Shown piece by piece: positions 1 through 9,486 of a stretch of 64,000 nt of DNA. Origin of the DNA: CAZBBB01 sp964490005 (lineage in GTDB: Bacteria > Planctomycetota > B15-G4); contig CAZBBB010000005.1 of NCBI GenBank assembly GCA_964490005.1, positions 9,606-73,605 on the forward strand, given 5' to 3'. The notes beneath the pieces are model-generated. The model was not told where the DNA came from. It worked only from the letters and a program-made list of their open reading frames with translations, and searched no databases. Numbering within the stretch: position 1 is the first letter of the stretch; each line of letters begins with the position of its first letter. Position numbers and translations under genes: made by a program.

Positions 1-793
1 GCGCCGAGGCCTCCTCGCGCCGGAACAGGCGCACGACCGCGAGGCCCGCGAGGCGCTCCTGCAGGAAGGCGTTGAGGCGCGAGAGCGAGGCGCGCGTGGC
101 GCGATAGGCGCTGCGGGCCTTGAGGCGGAAACGGAACGAGACCCAGATCATGACCGGCAGCAGCAGCAGGGCGACCAGCGCCAGCGGCGGCGAGATCCAC
201 ACGAGCACCCCGAGCACGACGACGATCGTGAGCGCGTCGTAGGCCAGCGTCGCGACGCCCGTGGTGAACATCTCCGAGAGCGAGTCGACGTCGCTCGTGA
301 CGCGCGTCACCGACCAGCCGACGGCGTGGCGGTCGAACCAGCCCACCGGCAGGCGCAGCAGGTGCCGGAAGAGGCGCTCGCGCAGCTCGAAGACGATGCG
401 CTGCCCGGTGCGGTTCATGAGCCACTCGCGCAGCAGCAGCGTCACGGCCAGCAGCGCGCTCAGGCCGAGGTAGACGAGCGCCAGGCCGCTCACCTCCGAG
501 ACCAGCGGCGCGGAGTCGAAGCCGGGGAGCGCGCGTCCGGCGAGGGCGCGCGCCACGGGCCCGTCGATCAGGCGCTGGATGACCTCCGGCCCGGCGAGGC
601 GCAGCGCCAGGCCCAGGACCAGCAGCCCGATGGTCGTGCCCAGCGCGGCGGCGTGGGGCCGCGCGCACTGCAGCAGCCGGCGCAGCAGGCGACGGTCGTA
701 GACGGCGCCGACCTCGAACTCCTCGTCGTGGTGGTCGCGCCGATCCGCGCGGTCGCGCTCGCGGGCGGCGGGATCGCGGCGGGGCGCGCTCAC
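1..793 (-). CDS. ABC exporter half-transporter, membrane domain (partial, C-terminus beyond window edge)
   Basis: The frame opens with GTG at 793, overlapping the TGA of the upstream ABC gene (GTGA), and stays open to the edge, giving 264 residues. After a charged, Asp/Arg/His-rich N-terminus come hydrophobic segments typical of a type I exporter membrane domain, with the family signatures QRIVFELRERLFRHLL and VTSDVDSLSEMFTTG. The ATP-binding domain lies outside the window. Translational coupling to the preceding complete half-transporter suggests the two form a heterodimeric efflux pump of the MdlA/MdlB or TM287/288 kind. The substrate cannot be told from sequence. Confidence 0.9.
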   Translation of the reverse strand, partial: MSAPRRDPAARERDRADRRDHHDEEFEVGAVYDRRLLRRLLQCARPHAAALGTTIGLLVLGLALRLAGPEVIQRLIDGPVARALAGRALPGFDSAPLVSEVSGLALVYLGLSALLAVTLLLREWLMNRTGQRIVFELRERLFRHLLRLPVGWFDRHAVGWSVTRVTSDVDSLSEMFTTGVATLAYDALTIVVVLGVLVWISPPLALVALLLLPVMIWVSFRFRLKARSAYRATRASLSRLNAFLQERLAGLAVVRLFRREEASA

Positions 794-2544
794 AGGGCCT
801 CGATCTCGGCCTGCAGCCGCTGGCGCTCGTGCAGTTGCGCGTAGAGTCCGCCGCGGCGCACGAGTTCGGCGTGCGTGCCGCGTTCGAGGACGCGGCCCTC
901 GTCGAGCACGATGATCTCGTCGGCCAGGCTGAGGGCGGCGACGCGGTGGCTCACGATGATCGCCGTGCGCCCGGCGAGCCGCGCGCGCAGCCCGCGCAGG
1001 ATGGCCTGCTCGGTGGCGGAGTCGACGGCCGAGAGACAGTCGTCGAGGATCATGATCGGCGGGTCGGCCGCGAGCGTGCGCGCGATCGCCGTCCGCTGGC
1101 GCTGCCCGCCCGAGAGCGTCACGCCGCGCTCGCCGAGCAGCTCGTCGTAGCCCGAGGGGAAGCCCTCGATGTCCTCCTCGACGTGCGCGGCGCGGGCCAT
1201 CTCGCGGATGGTCTCGTCGGCCACGTGCTCGCCGGCGAAGGCGATGTTGTCGCGGATCGACTCGCTGAACAGGAAGGTGTCCTGCGGCACGACGCCGAGG
1301 CGCGCGCGCAACCAGGAGATCGGCACCTCGCGGATGTCGCGCCCGTCGATCAGGACCGTCCCGGGCGGCGGGTCGACCTGGCGCGAGACGAGCTGCACCA
1401 GCGTGCTCTTGCCCGAGCCCGTGCGGCCGGTGATGCCCAGCGTGCGGCCGGCGGGCACGCGCAGCGAGACGCGCTCGAGGGCCGGACGCCCGTCGAAGGC
1501 GTGGCTCAGCTCGCGCACCTCGAGCTCGCCGCGCCCGTCGGCCGGCGCCCGCGCCCCCGGCGCCTCCGTGACCGAGGGGCGCAGCTCGAAGAGCTCGTCG
1601 AGGCGCTCGGCGCCGGCGCGCGCCCGGTGGTACATGCCCAGCATCCAACCCACCGCGATGAGCGGCCAGAGCGCCAGGTCGAGCAGGTTGAGGAACAGCA
1701 GGAAGTCGCCGGCCGTGAGGCGCCCCTCGACGAGGTGCCAGCCGCCGACCGCGACGATGGCGAGCACGCCCAGGTCCTTGATCACGTGGATCGAGGCCGA
1801 GGTCGTGCCGCGGATCGTCGCCAGCCGCACGTTGGCGTCGAGGAAGGCGCGCGCGAGCCGCCGGAAGACGTTCTCGCTGACGGCTTCGCGCGCGAAGGCC
1901 TTGACGATGCGGATGCCGGAGACGTTCTCCTGCGCCGCGGTCGACATGTCGCCCAGGCAGCGCTGCGTGATCTCGCTGTACCGCTGCGTGGGGCGCGCCG
2001 CGAACTTCACCACCAGGGCCAGCCCGAGGAAGGGCAGCACGAGGGCCGCTGCGAGCACCGGATCGATCCACCACATCAGGCCGATGGCGAGCGGCACGAC
2101 GACGAGCGCCTGCGCGTTGTACATGACGGCCGGGCCGAGCAGCATGCGCACGGCCTCGATGTCGGCGACCGAGCGCGACATGACGTCGCCGGTGCGCACG
2201 CGCGCCAGGTCGTGCGGCGTGAGCGTGGTGAGGTGACGGAACAGGTCGAGGCGGAAGGCCGCCTCGAAGCGCCGCGAGGCGCCCGTGACCCACCAGCGCA
2301 TGCCGTACTTGGCGGCGCCCTTCACGAACTCGAGTGCCAGCGCGAACGCCATCCACAGGCCGATGTCGCGCACGCCCAGCGAGCCGTCGACCATCCCGTC
2401 GACGGCGTGCCGGTAGATCAGCAGCGTCGCGAAGGACAGCCCGCTGGCCGGCAGGATGCACAGCAGGCCCTTGAGGAAGTCGCCGCGGACGACCGGCCAG
2501 TAGGTCAGCGCGCGCGCGAACGGACCGCGGCGGGGCTCAGCCAC
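790..2544 (-). CDS. ABC exporter half-transporter (membrane plus ATPase domains), MdlA-like
   Basis: 584 residues. The N-terminal half is a six-helix type I exporter domain (about residues 15-310). The ATPase domain has Walker A GRTGSGKST near residue 373-381, signature LSGGQRQR near 475 and Walker B ending ILDDCLSAVD near 500. The residue after the Walker B Asp is Asp instead of the catalytic Glu, as in the degenerate half of heterodimeric exporters, so the canonical site is expected in the partner gene that follows with a 4-nt overlap. Its start overlaps the end of the upstream radical SAM gene by 8 nt, so the three genes probably form one operon. Cargo unknown (lipid, peptide or drug are all possible). 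Confidence 0.93.
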   Translation of the reverse strand: MAEPRRGPFARALTYWPVVRGDFLKGLLCILPASGLSFATLLIYRHAVDGMVDGSLGVRDIGLWMAFALALEFVKGAAKYGMRWWVTGASRRFEAAFRLDLFRHLTTLTPHDLARVRTGDVMSRSVADIEAVRMLLGPAVMYNAQALVVVPLAIGLMWWIDPVLAAALVLPFLGLALVVKFAARPTQRYSEITQRCLGDMSTAAQENVSGIRIVKAFAREAVSENVFRRLARAFLDANVRLATIRGTTSASIHVIKDLGVLAIVAVGGWHLVEGRLTAGDFLLFLNLLDLALWPLIAVGWMLGMYHRARAGAERLDELFELRPSVTEAPGARAPADGRGELEVRELSHAFDGRPALERVSLRVPAGRTLGITGRTGSGKSTLVQLVSRQVDPPPGTVLIDGRDIREVPISWLRARLGVVPQDTFLFSESIRDNIAFAGEHVADETIREMARAAHVEEDIEGFPSGYDELLGERGVTLSGGQRQRTAIARTLAADPPIMILDDCLSAVDSATEQAILRGLRARLAGRTAIIVSHRVAALSLADEIIVLDEGRVLERGTHAELVRRGGLYAQLHERQRLQAEIEAL

Positions 2545-4582
2545 GCGACTCCGCGCCGTCGCCGACGGGCGCGGAGGTGCGGCGCGCCGCGCGGACCGGT
2601 CCGACCGCGCGGGCGCGCAGGCGCCGCGGGGCGCTTGCGTCGACGCCCTCGACGCCGCGCGTCGTGCCGTCGCCGTCGTCCATCGCGAGGATGCCGCGCC
2701 GGCGGCTCGGGAGCAGGCCCATGTCGCGCTTGATCGCGAAGCACAGCGAGGGCGGCACGCCGCAGACGTGGCAGACCTTGCCCACGCAGTACTCGGTCGC
2801 CATCAGCTGGCGCGCCCGCTCGCGCTCGGACCACAGCCAGTCGCGCGCCGGGCCGATGTCGAGGTGGTCCCAGGGCAGCGCCTCGTCGCGGGCCCGTTCG
2901 CGCAGGGCGTAGGCGTCGGCGTCGACGCCGACGTTGGCGAAGGCCTGCCGCCAGCGGCCGATGTCGGCGTGCTCGCTCCACGCGTCGAAGCGCGCGCCCA
3001 GCCGGTGGGCCTCGATCAGGCCCGCCGTGAGGCGGCGGTCGCCGCGCGAGAGCACGCCCTCGAGCCAGCTCTGCTGCGGGTCGTGGAACTTGAGCTTCAC
3101 GCGCCGGTTGCGGTTCAGCCCGCGCATCCAGCGCTGCTTCTCGGCGATCGTCGCGGGCGGCATCATGCCGTCCCACTGGAACGGCACGAAGGCCTTGGGA
3201 ACGAAGGTCGAGACGGTCACGTTGATCTGCGCGGGCCCCTTGCCCGTCACGCGCTGGCGCAGCTTGCTGAGTTGGTCGGCGAACTCGACGACCGCGCGCA
3301 GGTCCTCCTCGAGCTCGCCGGGGATGCCGATCATGTAGTAGAGCTTGATCTGCGTCCAACCCTCGCGGTAGGCGGCCTCGGCGCTCTTGAGCACGTCCTC
3401 GTTGCGGATGTCCTTGTTGATGATGCGGCGCAGCCGGTCGGTGGCGACCTCGGGGGCGAAGGTCAGGCCCGAGCGGCGCACGCCGGCGAGCAGCGCCGGC
3501 AGGCGCGCGAGTTCGCCGGTGACGCGCAGGCTGGGCAGGCTGACCGAGACGCCCCGCGGCGCGAAGCGCTCGTTCATCGCGCGCAGCAGCTCCTCGATCC
3601 AGGGATAGTCGCCCGAGCTCAGCGAGGTCAGCGTGATCGAGTCGTAGCCGGTGTTGCGCCAGGTCGCCTCGGCCGTGGCGACGAGCTCCTCGACCGTGCG
3701 GTAGCGCATCGGGCGCGTGATCATCCCGGCCTGGCAGAAGCGGCAGCCGCGCGTGCAGCCGCGCATGATCTCGAGCGAGATGCGGTCCTGAACCGAGCGC
3801 GCGTGCGGCACGACCGGCCGCGTGGCGGCCGGCACGGAGCTGAAGTCGAAGACCGAGGCCCCCTTGACGACGGCGGGCACGTCGTCGAAGCGCGGCGTCA
3901 GGCCGCGGAAGGGCCCGTCGCCGGCGTCGAAGGACGGCACGTACATCGACGGCACGTAGGCCCAGGGGAAGCTGCGCGCGACGTCGTGCAGCAGCTCGGC
4001 GCGGGCGCGCCCGGCGCGGCGGCGCTCGGCGACGAAACGCAGGAAGGGCACGATCGTCTCCTCGGCGTCGCCGGGCAGGAAGACGTCGATGAACTCGGCC
4101 AGCACCTCGGGCGAGTGCGCGCCGTGGCCGCCGGCGACGACGATCGCGTGCGCGTCGCCGCGCTCCGCGGCCCGCAGCGGCAGGCCGGCGAGGTCGAGCG
4201 TCTCGAGCACGTTCGAGTAGGTCAGCTCGCTCTGCAGCGTGATGCCGAGCACGTCGAAGCCCGCGACGGGCGCGTGCGTCTCGAGCGTGAACAGCGGCAC
4301 GCCCTGCGCGCGCATGCGGTCGGCCATGTCGGGCCACGGCGTGAAGCAGCGCTCGGCCGCGAGGTCGGGCTCGGAGTTCACGATCTGGTACAGGATCTGC
4401 AGGCCGTTGTGGCTCGTGCCGACCTCGTAGGTGTCGGGGTAGCATAGCGCGATCCGGCCCGACAGCGCCTGGCCGTCCTTGGCCACGCTGTTGAACTCGC
4501 CGCCCAGGTACTGGACGGGGTTGCGCACGTGCGGCGCGAGCGCGCGGACGGCCGGCAGGAGGTCGACGCGGGGGCCGTTCAT
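2537..4582 (-). CDS. B12-binding radical SAM protein, TIGR03960 family
   Basis: 681 residues from the ATG at 4582; an in-frame GTG at 4594 is the alternative start. An N-terminal cobalamin-binding-like Rossmann region contains VGTSHNGLQ and VVAGGHGAHSPEVL. The radical SAM cluster motif CTRGCRFC lies near residue 276, and a Cys-containing tail (YCVGKVCHVCG) lies near the C-terminus. The layout matches the TIGR03960 family, whose substrate is not established; some members are fused to or neighbour a DUF2344 partner, which is absent here. A TATCGT box on the minus strand (4598-4593) lies 10 nt before the ATG, which favours that start. Downstream it overlaps the ABC exporter operon. Confidence 0.88.
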   Translation of the reverse strand: MNGPRVDLLPAVRALAPHVRNPVQYLGGEFNSVAKDGQALSGRIALCYPDTYEVGTSHNGLQILYQIVNSEPDLAAERCFTPWPDMADRMRAQGVPLFTLETHAPVAGFDVLGITLQSELTYSNVLETLDLAGLPLRAAERGDAHAIVVAGGHGAHSPEVLAEFIDVFLPGDAEETIVPFLRFVAERRRAGRARAELLHDVARSFPWAYVPSMYVPSFDAGDGPFRGLTPRFDDVPAVVKGASVFDFSSVPAATRPVVPHARSVQDRISLEIMRGCTRGCRFCQAGMITRPMRYRTVEELVATAEATWRNTGYDSITLTSLSSGDYPWIEELLRAMNERFAPRGVSVSLPSLRVTGELARLPALLAGVRRSGLTFAPEVATDRLRRIINKDIRNEDVLKSAEAAYREGWTQIKLYYMIGIPGELEEDLRAVVEFADQLSKLRQRVTGKGPAQINVTVSTFVPKAFVPFQWDGMMPPATIAEKQRWMRGLNRNRRVKLKFHDPQQSWLEGVLSRGDRRLTAGLIEAHRLGARFDAWSEHADIGRWRQAFANVGVDADAYALRERARDEALPWDHLDIGPARDWLWSERERARQLMATEYCVGKVCHVCGVPPSLCFAIKRDMGLLPSRRRGILAMDDGDGTTRGVEGVDASAPRRLRARAVGPVRAARRTSAPVGDGAESRG

Positions 4583-4636
4583 GATCCCGGCCACGATATC
4601 AGGAACGCGGGGGTGGCCGCTCGCGCGCCGTGCGCC

Positions 4637-5977
4637 TCAGTCGCCCGCGGCGCCGTCCTCGTCGTCCGCCGGATCGTCGGTGCCGCGGCACGGCGAGAGG
4701 CTCGTGAAGCGCCGCCGCGCCGGGTGCAGCCCGTCGTTGCCGAGCAGCAGCAGCACGGCGAGCGGCATGTAGAGCGCCTCGAACTCCTCGCGCGCCGTGC
4801 CGCCGTCGTCGGGCAGGGCGGCCATCGCCGCCGCGAGTTCGCGCCCGATGACCTCGGGGCCGCGCGCGTCGGCCGGCAGCGTGCGCATCGCGCCGGTGGC
4901 GGAGTCGAGCGCGTAGCGTTCCTCCCAGGGCAGGAGCACGCGGCGCGCCAGCACGCCCACGACCTCCGGGCAGACGGGTTGGCCGCGATCCCACGGCAGG
5001 TTCAGCGCGAAGGCGCGCAACTCGGGGCGATGCTCGGCGAGCCGGCCCGCGTGGGCGCCGAGTTCGGCGGCGTCGGCCGCGAGCAGCAGCGTGCTGCCGC
5101 GGCGGCCGGCCTCCTCGGCGGTCTCGACGCGTCGATCGAGCGCCAGGGCCAGCGCGTGCGCGAGCGGGGCGGCCGCGGGCGAAGCGGGCGCGAAGGCGTC
5201 GGGGAGCAGACCGAGGCGCTCGAGCAGGTGCGCGAGCCGCTGCAGCAGGAAGGCCACCATGTCGAGGCGCAGGTCGAGCACGTCGTAGCGGCCCTGCCGC
5301 GAGCCGTCCTCGAAGTAGCCGCCGGCGACCTTGAGGATCACGCCCGCGTGCTGGATGAAGTGCCACTCGCGCAGTCCCAGCTCGTCGAGCGCCGGCCAGC
5401 GGCGGCTGCGGCCGAGCTGGCCGTGCAGCGCGTCGAGGCGCTCGCGCTGCTCGTCGTCGGCGTCGAACGCGTCGCACTCCGCCAGCAGGTCGGCGCACAG
5501 CTCGCGGTCGCGCGCGAGCAGCGCGGCCTCGGCGCGCGTCAGCTGGACGTCGAGGCGCTCGGTCTCGGAGAGTTCGGGGGCATCGCAGATCGGTTCGAGC
5601 GTGTCGAGGCAGTCCCGGAAGGCGCCCGACTGCAGTTGCGCGTAGGCCAGCTCGCGCCGCACGGCCGGGTCTCCCGGGTCGGCGTCGAGGCAGGCCTGCA
5701 ACTGCGGCACGGCCACGTCGGGGCGGGCCTGATCCACGAGCCGGAAGGCGAGCGCGTAGCGCGCCGAGGCGTCCTCCGGGGCCGCCTCGACGGCTTCGAA
5801 CAGCCGGGCGTCGGCCTCGCTGCCGAGCAGGCGACACAGCCGGCCGGCGGCTGACAGCGCCCCGGCGTGGCGCGGGTCGAGGCGCAGCGTCGCCAGCAGC
5901 GCGTCGAGGGCGCCGCGCAGATCTCCCCGGCGGACGAGGTCGATGGACGTTTCGAAATGCGGCTGGGCGTCGTTCAC
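4637..5977 (-). CDS. TPR-containing protein of unknown function
   Basis: 446 residues starting with GTG. The first half is a run of tetratricopeptide-like helices (for example RRGDLRGALDALLATLRLDPRHAGAL, split here by eye into helix pairs, and the ALDADPGDPAVRRELAYA-like repeat near residue 110). The second half (from about 210) is a mixed domain I do not recognise, with IQHAGVILKVAGGYFEDGSR and a C-terminal LYMPLAVLLLLGNDGLHPAR. No signal peptide is seen, so it is probably cytosolic. It is divergent from parA, 47 nt away. A TAGAAT box ends 7 nt before the GTG, suggesting a leaderless transcript. Function unknown. Confidence 0.75.
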   Translation of the reverse strand: MNDAQPHFETSIDLVRRGDLRGALDALLATLRLDPRHAGALSAAGRLCRLLGSEADARLFEAVEAAPEDASARYALAFRLVDQARPDVAVPQLQACLDADPGDPAVRRELAYAQLQSGAFRDCLDTLEPICDAPELSETERLDVQLTRAEAALLARDRELCADLLAECDAFDADDEQRERLDALHGQLGRSRRWPALDELGLREWHFIQHAGVILKVAGGYFEDGSRQGRYDVLDLRLDMVAFLLQRLAHLLERLGLLPDAFAPASPAAAPLAHALALALDRRVETAEEAGRRGSTLLLAADAAELGAHAGRLAEHRPELRAFALNLPWDRGQPVCPEVVGVLARRVLLPWEERYALDSATGAMRTLPADARGPEVIGRELAAAMAALPDDGGTAREEFEALYMPLAVLLLLGNDGLHPARRRFTSLSPCRGTDDPADDEDGAAGD

Positions 5978-5984
5978 GGGCGGG

Positions 5985-5990
5985 ATTCTA
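5985..5990 (-). promoter_or_regulatory. -10 box of a probable leaderless promoter for the TPR gene
   Basis: TAGAAT read on the minus strand (5 of 6 matches to TATAAT), followed by 7 nt and then the GTG start at 5977. With normal -10 to +1 spacing, transcription would begin at the start codon. No clear -35 element is visible. Confidence 0.5.
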
Positions 5991-6024
5991 GCGCCCCCGG
6001 TCGGTAGGCTGCTCGCAGGCCACC

Positions 6025-6906
6025 ATGCGACGCATCGCGATCACGAACCAGAAGGGCGGCGTGGGCAAGACCACGACGACCGTCAGCCTCGGCTCGGCCC
6101 TCGCCCGACTCGGGCAGCGCGTGCTGGTCTGCGACCTCGACCCGCAGTGCAACCTCACGGTGCACCTCGACGTCGACCCGGCCGGCGAGCAGCCCTCGCT
6201 CTACGAGTTGCTGCACGGGCGCGCGACGCTGGCCGAGATCCTCCGGCCGACGCGCGAGCCCGGTCTGGAGATCGCGCCGGCGTCGATCGACCTGGCGGGG
6301 GTCGAACTCGAGCTGGTCAACACGGTCGGCCGCGAGACGCTGCTGCGCGACGCGCTGCGCGTCGTGACCGACAAGGACCCGCGCCGCTGGGATTTCGTGC
6401 TCGTCGACTGCCCGCCCAGCCTCGGGCTGCTGTCGCTCAACGCGCTCGTGGCCTGCGACGAGGTCTTCGTCCCGATCCAAGCCGAGTTCTTCGCGCTGCA
6501 GGGCCTCGGCAAGCTGCTCGAGATCGTCGAACTCGTGCAGCGGCGCCTCAACCCCGCGCTGGCCATCACCGGCATGGTCTCGTGCCGCCACGATCCGTCG
6601 ACGAAGCTGTCGCGCCAGGTCATCGCGGACATCGAGGAGCACTTCGGCGACAAGCTGTTCCGCACGACCATCCGGCGCAACGTGAAGCTGGCCGAAGCGC
6701 CCAGCCACGGCAAGACGATCTTCGAGTACGACGCCGCCTGTCGCGGGGCGCAGGACTACCTCGCGCTTGCGCGCGAAGTGCTCGGCGTGAAGACTGCTGC
6801 GCCCGCCCGCCGACGGCGGTCCGCCGCGGCGGCGCCGCAGCAGGCGTCCGCCGCACCGAGCCCGGGGCCGTCCGCGGGAGCCGCCGAGGAGCCACCCGTC
6901 CCATGA
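6025..6906 (+). CDS. ParA/Soj-family ATPase
   Basis: 293 residues. The deviant Walker A motif KGGVGKTTT is at residues 10-18, followed by CDLDPQCNLT and the switch region DCPPSLGLLSLNAL, diagnostic of ParA/MinD-type ATPases. The last 35 residues are Ala/Pro/Arg-rich and probably disordered. ParA proteins act in chromosome partition or in positioning of large complexes; no parB or parS site is present here, so a chromosomal ParA-ParB pairing is not shown and an orphan positioning role is possible. The stop overlaps the lpxK start (ATGA). A TAGGCT box at 6006-6011 may be its -10 element. Confidence 0.9.
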   Translation: MRRIAITNQKGGVGKTTTTVSLGSALARLGQRVLVCDLDPQCNLTVHLDVDPAGEQPSLYELLHGRATLAEILRPTREPGLEIAPASIDLAGVELELVNTVGRETLLRDALRVVTDKDPRRWDFVLVDCPPSLGLLSLNALVACDEVFVPIQAEFFALQGLGKLLEIVELVQRRLNPALAITGMVSCRHDPSTKLSRQVIADIEEHFGDKLFRTTIRRNVKLAEAPSHGKTIFEYDAACRGAQDYLALAREVLGVKTAAPARRRRSAAAAPQQASAAPSPGPSAGAAEEPPVP

Positions 6907-7970
6907 TCTTCAACCTGCCCGCGCGCCTCGTCTCGATCGACGACGGCCTGCCGATCTTCGTGCTGCGGCTGCTGCTGCTGCCGCTCACGCTGCTGCACCT
7001 GGTGCTCGTCTCGGCGCGCAACGCGCTGCACGACGCGGGGCTGCTCGGGGCGGTGTCCGTTCCGGCGCCCGTCGTGTCGGTCGGCAACCTCACCGCGGGC
7101 GGCACCGGCAAGACGCCGCTGGTGATCGCGCTCGCGGAGCGGGCGCTGGCGGCGGGCAGGCGCGTCGCCATCGTCGCGCGCGGCTACGGCGCGATCGCCG
7201 ACGCAGAGGGCCGCACCGACGAGGTCGCGCTCATCGCGCGGCGCTGTCCGCGGGCGCAGCTCGTCGTGGCACCCGACAAGCTGAGCGGGGCGCGGCAGGC
7301 GGCGGCCGCCGGCGCCGAGCTGATCCTGGTCGACGACGGCTTTCAGCACCGCCGGCTGCATCGCGACGTCGACATCGTCGTGATCGACGCGCGCGCGCCG
7401 TTCGGCAACGGGTCGGTGCTGCCGGGCGGGCCGCTGCGCGAGCCGCCGGGCGGGCTCGGCCGGGCCGATCTGGTCGTCATGACGCACGGCGAGGGCCTGC
7501 CGGACGGCGCCCGCAGCGCGGCCGAGAGCGCGGTGCGTGCGCACAAGCTGGGCGTGCCGATCGTGTGGGGCAGGCATGTCGCGCGCGGCGTGCGGCCCGT
7601 CGGCGGGGGCGAGCCGCGGCCCGCGGCCGAACTGGCCGGCCGCGACGTGCACCTGTTCTGCGGCGTCGCGTCGCCCGCCGGCTTCCGCGACACGGTCGCC
7701 GCTCTCGGCGCGAACGTCACGGGCCTGACGGCCTTCGGGGACCACCATGCGTTCAGCGGCGCCGACGTGGCGGCGGTGCGCGCCCAGGCGGGCGCGAGCC
7801 TGCTGCTGTGCACCGAGAAGGACGCCGACAAGGTCGCCCGCTGCGGCGGCAACGACGATGTCGCCTGCCTGGTGATCGACCTGGAGTTCGAGACGCCGTT
7901 GCCGCCGATCGTCGGCCTCGACGCCCCCTGGTCGCCGCCCGCGGCCCACGACGAGCACGCGCACCACTGA
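6903..7970 (+). CDS. lpxK: Tetraacyldisaccharide 4'-kinase (lipid A biosynthesis)
   Basis: 355 residues. LpxK phosphorylates the 4' position of the disaccharide-1-phosphate precursor of lipid A at the inner membrane. An N-terminal hydrophobic helix (about 15-35) is followed by the P-loop VGNLTAGGTGKTPLV, then VARGYG, LVDDGFQHRRLHRDVDIVV and DARAPFGNGSVLPGGPLREP, all family hallmarks. The ATG overlaps the parA stop by 4 nt, so the two are translationally coupled. Its presence indicates lipopolysaccharide or lipid A in this organism, consistent with the LolC/LolD genes near 41-43 kb. Confidence 0.95.
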   Translation: MIFNLPARLVSIDDGLPIFVLRLLLLPLTLLHLVLVSARNALHDAGLLGAVSVPAPVVSVGNLTAGGTGKTPLVIALAERALAAGRRVAIVARGYGAIADAEGRTDEVALIARRCPRAQLVVAPDKLSGARQAAAAGAELILVDDGFQHRRLHRDVDIVVIDARAPFGNGSVLPGGPLREPPGGLGRADLVVMTHGEGLPDGARSAAESAVRAHKLGVPIVWGRHVARGVRPVGGGEPRPAAELAGRDVHLFCGVASPAGFRDTVAALGANVTGLTAFGDHHAFSGADVAAVRAQAGASLLLCTEKDADKVARCGGNDDVACLVIDLEFETPLPPIVGLDAPWSPPAAHDEHAHH

Positions 7971-7984
7971 GCCAGGGCGCCGCG

Positions 7985-9463
7985 TCAGCGGTAGCGTGCG
8001 GCGAGGGCCGCGACGAGCGAGGTCGGCGAGTCGGCGTCCAGCAGGCGGGCGAGGGCCGCGCGCTGCGAGCGCTCCGAGGCCTGCGGCAGCGTGGCGCCGG
8101 CCGCCAGCGACGCTTCGGGCGGCACGACGAAGGCGAAGGAAGCGCCGCTCGCGATGTGGGTCCAGCGGCCTTCGATGGCGGTGCGGTACCAGAAAGGGCC
8201 GTCGGGACCGTCGGTCGAGCTGAAGCTCGTGCGGGTCACGAACGCCAGCAGGTAGTCGGCGGCGTCCTGGAAGCGCGGCGGCGTCGTGTCGGCCAGCGGG
8301 TCGAGATCGACGGGAATCGCGGCCGTCACGACGGCGAAGCGGCGTTGTCCGACCCGGGTGGCGACCTCGGCTTCGATCGGGGACGGCACCGTCGGCACGA
8401 CGAGCTGGCCGCCGGCGTCGCGCAGTTCGTGGCGCGAGGCGATCACGACGCGCAGCCCGGACGCATCGGGGCGCGCGAGGGGCAGCTCCACCGCGATCGG
8501 GCCGACGTCGCCGCGGACGGCCGGCCCGAGGCGCAGCGCGCCGGGCCGGGCCGCGTCTTCGTGCAGTTGCAGGTCGACGTGCCCGTCGGCGTCGGTCGCG
8601 CCGAGGCTCGGGCGGCCGCCGCCCACGCGGGCGGCCACGAGCAGCCCCGGGAGCGGCCGCCCCTGCCAGGTCGCGACGAACCGGGCCTGACGCGGCAATC
8701 CGCCGAGAGGTTCGGGACGGGTGGACTCGCTCGGACGGAGTTCGAGCGCCGCCAGCACGCGCGCGCGCTGGCCATCCACCGCGGAGGCGATCGAGGGCAG
8801 GCGCGCCGCCAGCACGAGCGCCGCGCCGCTGGGGCCGGGCTGCACGGCGCGCACGAGCGGCAGCAGGGCCCGCGGCTCGAGCAGCGCCTGCTCGGCCGCG
8901 GCGACGGCTGCGATCGCGCGCGGCAGCTGGGGCGTGCCGGCGGCGAACAGGCGTTCGGCCTCGGCGAGCTGTTCGCGAGCCTCGGCCAGGCCCGGGCGCG
9001 CCCGTTCGGCGAGAGCTTCGCCGAGCAGGGCGCGGTCGACGACGGCGCGTGCCCAGGAGTGCGCCGGCGGGCCGGGATCGACCCAGTGGTCGAAGCGCGC
9101 GCCGGGCAGACCGGCCTCGGTCGTCAGCACGACGAGTCGTTCGCGGTGGGTGCGGGACACGCTGCTCGGGGCGGCCGGCGCGGAACCGGGGTGTTGCAGC
9201 GTCGACTCGATCTGCAACTCGGTGAGTTCGGCCTCGACGTGCACGAGCAGTTGCTCGGCGAGGGCCGCGAGCGCGGCGCGTCGCGCGGCGCTCGCCGAGT
9301 CGCCGTCGGCGCCCGGTGCCGACCCGACGCCGGCGAGCACCTCGGCCGGCGCCAGGTCATGGAGCGGGGCCGAGGTCCAGGCCGGTCGCGCGACGCGCGG
9401 CGCCGACGCGCAGGCGCCGAGGGCGAGCGTGAGCGCGACCCAGCAGGAGACGCGGCGATGCAT
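7985..9463 (-). CDS. Lipoprotein with LPP20-like N-terminal region and Ig-like segment
   Basis: 492 residues from the ATG at 9463, chosen because it places a lipoprotein signal at the N-terminus: MHRRVSCWVALTLALGAC, with lipobox LGAC. The following part (GVGSAPGADGDSASAARRAALAALAEQL) resembles the start of LPP20-type lipoprotein domains. A later stretch, RFVATWQGRPLPGLLVAARV ending in DADGHVDLQL, looks like a carboxypeptidase-regulatory or Ig-like beta sandwich. Probably anchored in the outer membrane or periplasm. Convergent with lpxK (14-nt gap) and divergent from the glycosyltransferase. Function unknown. Confidence 0.75.
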   Translation of the reverse strand: MHRRVSCWVALTLALGACASAPRVARPAWTSAPLHDLAPAEVLAGVGSAPGADGDSASAARRAALAALAEQLLVHVEAELTELQIESTLQHPGSAPAAPSSVSRTHRERLVVLTTEAGLPGARFDHWVDPGPPAHSWARAVVDRALLGEALAERARPGLAEAREQLAEAERLFAAGTPQLPRAIAAVAAAEQALLEPRALLPLVRAVQPGPSGAALVLAARLPSIASAVDGQRARVLAALELRPSESTRPEPLGGLPRQARFVATWQGRPLPGLLVAARVGGGRPSLGATDADGHVDLQLHEDAARPGALRLGPAVRGDVGPIAVELPLARPDASGLRVVIASRHELRDAGGQLVVPTVPSPIEAEVATRVGQRRFAVVTAAIPVDLDPLADTTPPRFQDAADYLLAFVTRTSFSSTDGPDGPFWYRTAIEGRWTHIASGASFAFVVPPEASLAAGATLPQASERSQRAALARLLDADSPTSLVAALAARYR

Positions 9464-9486
9464 GGGGGAACCCGGCACGTGGCTGC

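Noticed and set aside
829..2733. Long open frames antisense to the ABC exporter, and a similar 4.9-kb open frame around 29118-34034
   Set aside because: Stop codons are rare by chance at this G+C. The translations are low-complexity Arg/Ala/Gly/Asp-rich without family motifs, while the other strand encodes complete recognised proteins.
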